Below are positions 58,478-64,000 of a DNA stretch of 64,000 nt, in pieces. The translations under genes were made by a program, and so were the position numbers. Source of the stretch: Nostoc sp. 'Peltigera membranacea cyanobiont' N6. GTDB lineage: Bacteria > Cyanobacteriota > Cyanobacteriia > Cyanobacteriales > Nostocaceae. Below the pieces are notes generated by a model that saw only the letters and a list, made by a program, of their open reading frames with translations, did no database searches and was not told the origin of the DNA. Numbering within the stretch: the stretch's first letter is position 1; the number at the start of each line of letters is the position of its first letter. The stretch is taken from assembly GCF_002949735.1 (NCBI RefSeq), contig NZ_CP026682.1, positions 1 to 64,000 of the forward strand. The letters run 5' to 3'.

Positions 58478-61400
58478 TTAAGGGTTTGGATTAAACCCAT
58501 AGTTAGTGCCAAGATTCCTTAGCTCTTTTGGTGTTAAACCTTGCATAGCTGTAACAATGGAATTATCTTGCGGATTAACAATAGCTAGATTATACCTATT
58601 ATTCTGTGTGGTTTGAATATATACATTTGCGCCATCAGCTTGCTGAGTCACGCGAGAGGGATTATCAATTATATTATCCACATCAGAGTAAGGTTCTGAA
58701 AATCCATGTCTGTTTAGACTATCTAAATCACTATGTTGTGTAAGTCTTCGTCCACCTGGCGTTAAAGGGGTTGGATCATATGAAGGGTTATTGAATTCAT
58801 TGAGGTCATCCCACATATCATCAGTAGAGCCACAATTTGCATTATGAACTAAAACTCCCAAATCTGAAACAAAGTAAGTGTGCCAGTTCTCAACCTTAAA
58901 GTTATAAACCTTAAACTCGCCTTCTCGCTTCTCAACCCTGTCAACATCAATAACTCTGCCATCTTCTGTTTGAAGCAATGACCCCACTTGTAGGTCTTTG
59001 GCTTCCACCCAACCTTTATCAGGTGTCCAGAAGGGATGTTCCCCAGTAGTAGAAATCACTTCCCCATCAACATACAAATCAACCAGTGCAGTCGTTTGAC
59101 GTATAAACGTGTCTGTTACCTGCCGCGCTTCAATCTCCCCTGGTGTAGTGGGGTCATCAGCAATCACCCAATCGCCAACCTTAATATCCTCAATATTCTT
59201 GATACCCTCAGTGGTGAGAATTTCTGTGCCAGCAACAAAGCAATTCTTAATTTGGGTTCCTACATTTTCAGCGCCCTCTTTGAGGATGTTATTTGCACCT
59301 TTAGTGCCACTATTGATGGCTTTATTAGCAGCAAAAAACTTCATGCTACCTAAGATTGCCCCAGCAAAGGGCACATAGGCTAACAGATTCCAAGCATCCT
59401 CTCGTTCAAATTTCCCGTTATCTTGATAGCTCTGGTAAAGGTTAGAAGTGGCTTTACCTGCACCATATACATCAAGCCCAGTATTCACTGCTGCTACCCA
59501 CTTGAGGGGGCCAATTGCAGTCTTTGCCCAGGTAGCCGCTTGCATACCTGTCAAAAATGACACGCCAATCCCGGTAACATTACCAGCGTTGTAGAGCATG
59601 GCGTGTTTTGGTTCAATCTTATTACCAGTGGTATATTCATAAACATCAGTTAAGAAACCACCAGATACACCACTGGCAAAACCTGCCCCCCATTCACCAA
59701 ACATACCCAGAATTTCTTCACCACTTGCACCATTAGCCGCAGCACCAGCAATGTAACCTGCCCCAAAACCAATGCCGCTAAATGTAGCTAATTGCCCTGC
59801 AAGGGTAACAGCAGCCATTGCATCTCCCAAAGTGAAATACCCACTGGGGTCGGTATATCTGACCGGATTTGCGTGAGCATATTGGTAATCATGCTGACTG
59901 TAGGGGTCGTTTAAGTATCCAGGAAACTCATCCTTGGAGATAAAGCGTCCTAAACTGGAGTCATAATACCTCGCCCGTAGATAATCTAACCCCGTTGCAG
60001 CATCCCGTTGTTCACCCGCAAACCCGAAGGAATTGCCGAAAGTTCCTGTCTGGTCTAATAATCCACCAAAGGCATCATAGGTGTAGCGGTCGGTAATCAA
60101 ACCAACATTATCAGTGATTAGCCTAGTCGAGCCTAGCCCATCAGTGTGATAAAAACCTTCTCGACCATCTCGACGTGACCTGACTAAACCAATACCATGA
60201 GTGTAATCTGCGGTAATTTGTCCAGACTCGTCATATTCCATCAACACTTGGGGCAAATCCCAAATCGGTGCAGCTAAGTAATTAGTTCTTACTCCATCAG
60301 ATATACTGGCAACTCGGCTACCAAAGGCATCGTAGATATACTGCTGTTGGGAAATACCAGTTGCAGAAGAACTAGTCACCCCAATCAGACGATTTTCCCC
60401 ATCATTGATCCAATCATAATTAATTGTCTGGCTACCATTGGCACGTTGTTTAAGTGAGCCGTTATTATCGTAAGTAAAGTTTGTAACTACGCTACCTTGG
60501 GTTGTATCCTTGAGTCGATTATTGGCATCATAGCTGTAAGTAGTTAAACCTTCTGTGGAATCAGTTTTGCTTAAACGATTACCTGCTAAGTCATAAGAGT
60601 AGCCAAGAGTGCGGTTTCCTGCTGTGGCATCAGTAATTTTTTCTTCAGTCAGGCGATAGAGCGAATCGTAAGTATAATCAACACTGCGACCAGAATATTC
60701 TTCGACTTTCTTACGATTGCCGACTGCATCAAGGGTATATTTAAAGTCAGAGAATATTGTACCTGTGACGTTTTTCGTTGTCACTTGGGTTAAGCGTAAG
60801 CGCGTATCATATTGCCGTGATTCAACAGAACCGTTAGCCAACTTAGTTTGAATTAAGTTGCCAACAGCATCATAATCATAATCTGCTAAGAGTCGTGTGC
60901 CATCTTTAACAGTATCCAAGCGATTCAGCTTGTCGTAACCGTAGCTAGTGGTTCCCGCTTCTGTTGTCAAAGATGTAACATTGCTTAACAGGTCATAGCC
61001 GTAGTTGACAAATTGTTGATCGGGTTGAATAATTTTGGATAAGCGATCGCGATCGTCATAGTTATACTGCGTTACACCGCGTCCATCGGTTACAGTCTTC
61101 AACTGCGACGAAACTGGATCGTAAGTGTAGGAAACTGTTGCAACTCTGGGGTCTGTGAAGGTCTTTTGTTGGAGGCGACCTATGAAATCGTAGGTATAGT
61201 TAATGGTGTCGCCATTGAAATCTTTTTGACTACTGACTTGCCCAAATTTATCGTAGACAGTTTGATTCTGCTGATCCATCGGCAGAATTGTTGCCGTTAA
61301 GCGATAAAAGTCATCATACTCATACTGAGTGATATTTTGATTTGCATCTTGAGTCTGAGTTAAAAGACCGAGATTATTGTAGGTATATTTTGTTTTAGCT

Positions 61401-62110
61401 TGATTAGCTTGTTCAACTTGAGTCAGTTGGCTCAGGTTGTCGTAGGTGTACTTAGTGGTATTTAAATTCTCATCTGTAACACTAGTGACTCGGCTAAATT
61501 GGTCATAACCCATTGAAACTTTATCGCCGTTATCAAAGAGAGTTTCTACCTGCTGGGCATATTGGTCATACTTGTAACGGGTAGAGTGACCAAGGGCATC
61601 AGTGACTTTTACTAGATTCTTGCGTTGATCGTATTCAAACTCTGTTCGCTGATTCAGAGCATTAATGACTGCGCTTACTTGACTGAAAGCATCGTATTCA
61701 TAAGTGGTTGTTTGATTGAGTTCATTTGTTTCGGTCTTGACCCGTCCCAGTTCGTCATAACTTACTTGATAATGAGAGTTATCGAAGAAAACTGTTTCTT
61801 TAAGTCGCGCTTTGTCATCGTAAACATAGTGAGTTGTGCGATTACGAGGATCTGTTGTCGTCTCAATTTGCCCACCCTTGTTGTAAGTATAGGTGGTGTC
61901 ATTGGTGAGAACATCCTTTAAGCGAATTAGTTGACCAAGGTCGTTGTAGAAATATTCTTCCCGATTGCCATAAACATCAGTTTGGGCTTTGACGCGGCTT
62001 GCTGCTGAATACTCAGTTTTTACTGTTGGGTTGTCGTCCCAGTTATCGGGTGTTAAATCAGGTAGAATAGTCTTTGCTAAACGACCTAATTCATCTTGAC
62101 ACTCCTCGCT
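58478..62110 (-). CDS. RHS/YD-repeat protein with HINT domain and C-terminal toxin, 5-prime truncated
   Basis: The frame is open from the TnpB element border (~62100) to 58478, ~1207 codons. There is no start codon before the ATG at 61513, so the N-terminus is lost. YD repeats (RxxxYxYDxxGxL type) fill the first two thirds and end in an RHS core (RYYDSSLGRFISKDEFPGYL). From the 61513 ATG, C758 opens a HINT protease domain (CFVAGTEILTTEGIKNIED) ending at H890-N891. The last 120 residues are the toxin (RHGFSEPYSDVDNIIDNPSR ... GTNYGFNPNP), perhaps a BECR-fold RNase. RHS shells encapsulate toxins for delivery to rivals. Delivery is doubtful without the N-terminus. Confidence 0.8.
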   Translation of the reverse strand, partial: SEECQDELGRLAKTILPDLTPDNWDDNPTVKTEYSAASRVKAQTDVYGNREEYFYNDLGQLIRLKDVLTNDTTYTYNKGGQIETTTDPRNRTTHYVYDDKARLKETVFFDNSHYQVSYDELGRVKTETNELNQTTTYEYDAFSQVSAVINALNQRTEFEYDQRKNLVKVTDALGHSTRYKYDQYAQQVETLFDNGDKVSMGYDQFSRVTSVTDENLNTTKYTYDNLSQLTQVEQANQAKTKYTYNNLGLLTQTQDANQNITQYEYDDFYRLTATILPMDQQNQTVYDKFGQVSSQKDFNGDTINYTYDFIGRLQQKTFTDPRVATVSYTYDPVSSQLKTVTDGRGVTQYNYDDRDRLSKIIQPDQQFVNYGYDLLSNVTSLTTEAGTTSYGYDKLNRLDTVKDGTRLLADYDYDAVGNLIQTKLANGSVESRQYDTRLRLTQVTTKNVTGTIFSDFKYTLDAVGNRKKVEEYSGRSVDYTYDSLYRLTEEKITDATAGNRTLGYSYDLAGNRLSKTDSTEGLTTYSYDANNRLKDTTQGSVVTNFTYDNNGSLKQRANGSQTINYDWINDGENRLIGVTSSSATGISQQQYIYDAFGSRVASISDGVRTNYLAAPIWDLPQVLMEYDESGQITADYTHGIGLVRSRRDGREGFYHTDGLGSTRLITDNVGLITDRYTYDAFGGLLDQTGTFGNSFGFAGEQRDAATGLDYLRARYYDSSLGRFISKDEFPGYLNDPYSQHDYQYAHANPVRYTDPSGYFTLGDAMAAVTLAGQLATFSGIGFGAGYIAGAAANGASGEEILGMFGEWGAGFASGVSGGFLTDVYEYTTGNKIEPKHAMLYNAGNVTGIGVSFLTGMQAATWAKTAIGPLKWVAAVNTGLDVYGAGKATSNLYQSYQDNGKFEREDAWNLLAYVPFAGAILGSMKFFAANKAINSGTKGANNILKEGAENVGTQIKNCFVAGTEILTTEGIKNIEDIKVGDWVIADDPTTPGEIEARQVTDTFIRQTTALVDLYVDGEVISTTGEHPFWTPDKGWVEAKDLQVGSLLQTEDGRVIDVDRVEKREGEFKVYNFKVENWHTYFVSDLGVLVHNANCGSTDDMWDDLNEFNNPSYDPTPLTPGGRRLTQHSDLDSLNRHGFSEPYSDVDNIIDNPSRVTQQADGANVYIQTTQNNRYNLAIVNPQDNSIVTAMQGLTPKELRNLGTNYGFNPNP

Positions 62111-63345
62111 CTAAAGAGACGAGGATTCTTGCTTCAAAGGGATTCCAATGAATTTACCCTCAGCAAGCATCTTGACCGTATGCCCTACGGCTGCAAGTCC
62201 TCTCTTTAAAACTACTTGTGCGGCTGCTACGTCTCTGTCTGCGGTATAGCAGCAATTTGAACAAGCATGAGTACGTTCTGAAAGCTCTTTCTTGCCTGTA
62301 TCGGTTCCACAATTAGGGCAAGTTTGGCTAGTTTTACGACTGTCTACTTTCTGAAAATAGACACCACGCTTAAAACAAGTCTGTTCCAGAATGTTGAAAA
62401 ATTGTCCAAACCCAGCATCTAAACAGTGTTTGCCTAGCATTGAGCGTGATAATCCCACTAGATTCAAATCCTCAACAAACACCATTCCAACATTATTGCA
62501 GATTTGATGAGACAGTTTTCTATGCCAATCTTTACGGCAGTTAGCAACGTACTCATGTCGTTTTGCAACTTTTCTTTGTGCTTTATGCCAATTATTCGAG
62601 CCTATACGTTTTTTAGAGACACGCTTTTGCAGCAATTTCAGCTTGCGTTCTGCATCTACAAAAAACCTCGGACGTTTGAGTGTTAGCCCGTTAGAAGTAG
62701 CAATGAAACTTTTTAAGCCAACATCAATTCCTATTGCTTCACCGTGCGGGATTGGTTGTGGTACATCTACATCCCACTGCACAATGAGCAGTATATACCA
62801 ACCAGAAGCACGTTTAACAATATGAGCTTGTTTTACTGTACCACTATCAGGTATTTCTCGTGATTGATAAAATTTAACCCAGCCAATTCTCGGCAGTTTT
62901 ATTTTTCCCTTTTGGATTGGATTAACCCCTAACTGTGGAAACACAAAAGAGCGCATTTTTCCAGGTTTCTTAAATCTGGGAAATCCGTGTTTGTGTTCCC
63001 ACATTGCAACAAAGGCTTTCTCAAGCCGCTTCAATGTTTGTTGTAAAACTTGTGCTGCAACTGTACTAAGTTCAGGATATTTCTTTTTTGCTTGGGTTAA
63101 TCTCTCGGATTGGTTAAAGTAGGTTGGACGTGGTGTATCGACAGGAATTATGTACTCAGAATGCAATGAACAAGCATTAATCCGACAACTACGAGATTTA
63201 ATCCAGTCTTTACGCTCACACAACGCATAGTTATAGACACGGCGACATTGTTCTAACCAGTCTTCAAATATTGCTATTTGGCTTTGTGTAGGTTTCAGTT
63301 TAAATTCGTAGGTCAGATTAAACACTTGAACTATCTCCTAATTCT
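62100..63345 (-). mobile_element. IS200/IS605-type element, TnpB only
   Basis: The right end has a small hairpin (CTCGTCTCTTTAGAGCGAG on the minus strand, about 62103-62124) next to the tnpB stop, where IS605 ends usually lie. The element splits the RHS gene at ~62100. No TnpA is present. The left end is not visible: only 26 nt separate tnpB from the next gene. Confidence 0.6.
62111..63325 (-). CDS. tnpB: TnpB, RNA-guided nuclease of an IS605-type element
   Basis: 404 residues. RuvC acidic residues in GIDVGLKSFIATSN, FVEDLNLVGL and TADRDVAAAQVV; zinc ribbon CPNCG ... CSNC. The N-terminal domain (EFKLKPTQSQIAIFEDWLEQ CRRVYNYAL) is complete. All catalytic motifs are intact. TnpB cuts DNA matching a guide that its omega-RNA takes from flanking DNA; here that would be RHS sequence. 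Confidence 0.9.
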   Translation of the reverse strand: MFNLTYEFKLKPTQSQIAIFEDWLEQCRRVYNYALCERKDWIKSRSCRINACSLHSEYIIPVDTPRPTYFNQSERLTQAKKKYPELSTVAAQVLQQTLKRLEKAFVAMWEHKHGFPRFKKPGKMRSFVFPQLGVNPIQKGKIKLPRIGWVKFYQSREIPDSGTVKQAHIVKRASGWYILLIVQWDVDVPQPIPHGEAIGIDVGLKSFIATSNGLTLKRPRFFVDAERKLKLLQKRVSKKRIGSNNWHKAQRKVAKRHEYVANCRKDWHRKLSHQICNNVGMVFVEDLNLVGLSRSMLGKHCLDAGFGQFFNILEQTCFKRGVYFQKVDSRKTSQTCPNCGTDTGKKELSERTHACSNCCYTADRDVAAAQVVLKRGLAAVGHTVKMLAEGKFIGIPLKQESSSL

Positions 63346-63351
63346 TTTTGA

Positions 63352-63741
63352 TTACCCCACCAAATACCTAATAATCTGCGGATCTATAGCAGCGATCCGC
63401 TTTTTGATTGATTGTGGAGGATTCTTGAAAAACCGTTTTAAATCCCGACTTTTAACTAAGAAATTTCTAGTAGAACGTGGCATGGCTTTAAGCCAACCTA
63501 GTTTTACCCATCTCGCAACGGTAGAAGAATTCAATGAAAGGGCTTGAGCAATTTGGTTGCAACTATAATTGTCCAAAGTAGGACGTGCCGAATAACCCAA
63601 GGAATACAATTTTTTGTGAACAGCTAATGTTGTGCGATGATAGCCTCGGATTCTGAGCCTATAAGCTATCTGTTTGGGTATATATGCTTCAGACATTTCT
63701 TCGAGTATTTCTAATTCTTCAGGAGTCCATTTTCGTTTCAT
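63352..63741 (-). CDS. SANT/helix-turn-helix DNA-binding protein
   Basis: 129 residues. The N-terminus (KWTPEELEILEEMSEAYIPK, QIAYRLRIRGYHRTTLAVHK) is a Myb/SANT-like trihelical unit as in phage regulators. The middle (SCNQIAQALSLNSSTVARWV) is a classical helix-turn-helix. Basic C-terminus. Target unknown. Confidence 0.65.
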   Translation of the reverse strand: MKRKWTPEELEILEEMSEAYIPKQIAYRLRIRGYHRTTLAVHKKLYSLGYSARPTLDNYSCNQIAQALSLNSSTVARWVKLGWLKAMPRSTRNFLVKSRDLKRFFKNPPQSIKKRIAAIDPQIIRYLVG

Positions 63742-63779
63742 TTCTTATTCTTCCTATGACTAAATAAGCTGAAGAAATA

Positions 63780-64000
63780 TTATTTCCTGTTGTTCTCTAT
63801 TCGCTTGTATTCGTCCCAATTTTTGGGGTTATGACGTGATGAAACTGATTCTTCAAACTCCCAATTTTGAGAAGTGAAATCAAATAACTCAATTGCAGCA
63901 TCAAACCCGCATTGTAAAAATCTGGTGTATGATTCTTCAGACCAAAGAATTGATTCAACAATTGCAGTCAATAATTTGAGATTGGTTTCAGTCGCCGCTT
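63780..64000 (-). CDS. Unknown protein, runs off the window edge
   Basis: The frame is open to position 64000, so the 5-prime end is outside. Visible part: NLKLLTAIVESILWSEESYT, RFLQCGFDAAIELFDFTSQN, then an acidic and basic tail. No family recognised. Confidence 0.5.
   Translation of the reverse strand, partial: AATETNLKLLTAIVESILWSEESYTRFLQCGFDAAIELFDFTSQNWEFEESVSSRHNPKNWDEYKRIENNRK

Noticed and set aside
59036..59378. Plus-strand frames inside the RHS gene
   Set aside because: Antisense to the HINT domain, whose catalytic motifs are clear on the minus strand.

Overview
The window looks like part of a large plasmid, or a plasmid-derived mobile region, of a filamentous cyanobacterium close to Nostoc/Anabaena. 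The grounds are the frequent HIP1-type GCGATCGC octamers, short tandem heptamer repeats (GGGAACA-, AATTGTG- and GGGGAAA-type), a CYP120-like P450, an ankyrin-GUN4 protein, an RHS/HINT toxin, and many small plasmid genes without a recognisable family. No rRNA, tRNA, CRISPR array or chromosomal housekeeping operon was seen.

Layout. 0-9 kb: an unknown coiled-coil pair, a membrane-anchored Mrr-like nuclease, and a 2008-residue MobF relaxase-helicase-DUF3854 protein on the minus strand with 61-residue tandem repeats at its C-terminus. 9-13 kb: a ParM-like partition locus preceded by a 10-bp-phased iteron array, then small membrane proteins, one of them split by a frame change. 13.9-19.1 kb: a 1730-residue protein. 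I read it as a single-chain two-barrel polymerase of the RdRP/YonO/multisubunit-RNAP superfamily: a beta-like barrel with GKG, a beta-prime-like barrel with RSP and DFDGD, and a downstream VDxxK motif. This is the most interesting object here. 19-25 kb: decayed IS and toxin-antitoxin fragments, the ankyrin-GUN4 protein, a second ParM/small-partner locus with palindromes upstream, a decayed IS with terminal inverted repeats, and a lipoprotein. 25.4-27.8 kb: a ParA/ParB-type locus with an upstream palindrome. 28-32 kb: pirin, an AIPR-like protein, a gene with an in-frame stop, and a ParE/RelE-type toxin-antitoxin pair.

32-39 kb: a long minus-strand cluster with a HerA/FtsK-like ATPase, small membrane proteins, an HNH nuclease, and BRO-N antirepressor/nuclease genes. 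Two genes in it are broken by small inserted elements, and both insertions can be reconstructed. 39-49 kb: small regulators, a zeta-like toxin module, a mixed-orientation iteron region (candidate origin), an alpha/beta hydrolase flanked by direct repeats, and a run of small minus-strand genes that includes an ERF-type single-strand annealing protein. 49-52 kb: a coiled-coil DNA-binding-type protein and a winged-helix-like protein carrying inserted palindromic repeats. 52-57.6 kb: a cargo block (GNAT, P450, TetR, broken amine oxidase) bracketed by two copies of one small gene. 57.6-64 kb: an RHS toxin with immunity gene and a displaced orphan tip; the RHS gene is cut by a TnpB element.

The genes suggest a conjugative or mobilisable plasmid. 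It has three partition systems, its own nick/unwind/prime protein, a possible own RNA polymerase, several stability and defence modules, and acquired metabolic cargo. No VirB-type T4SS operon is in the window. All family calls come from motifs read by eye and no database search was run.
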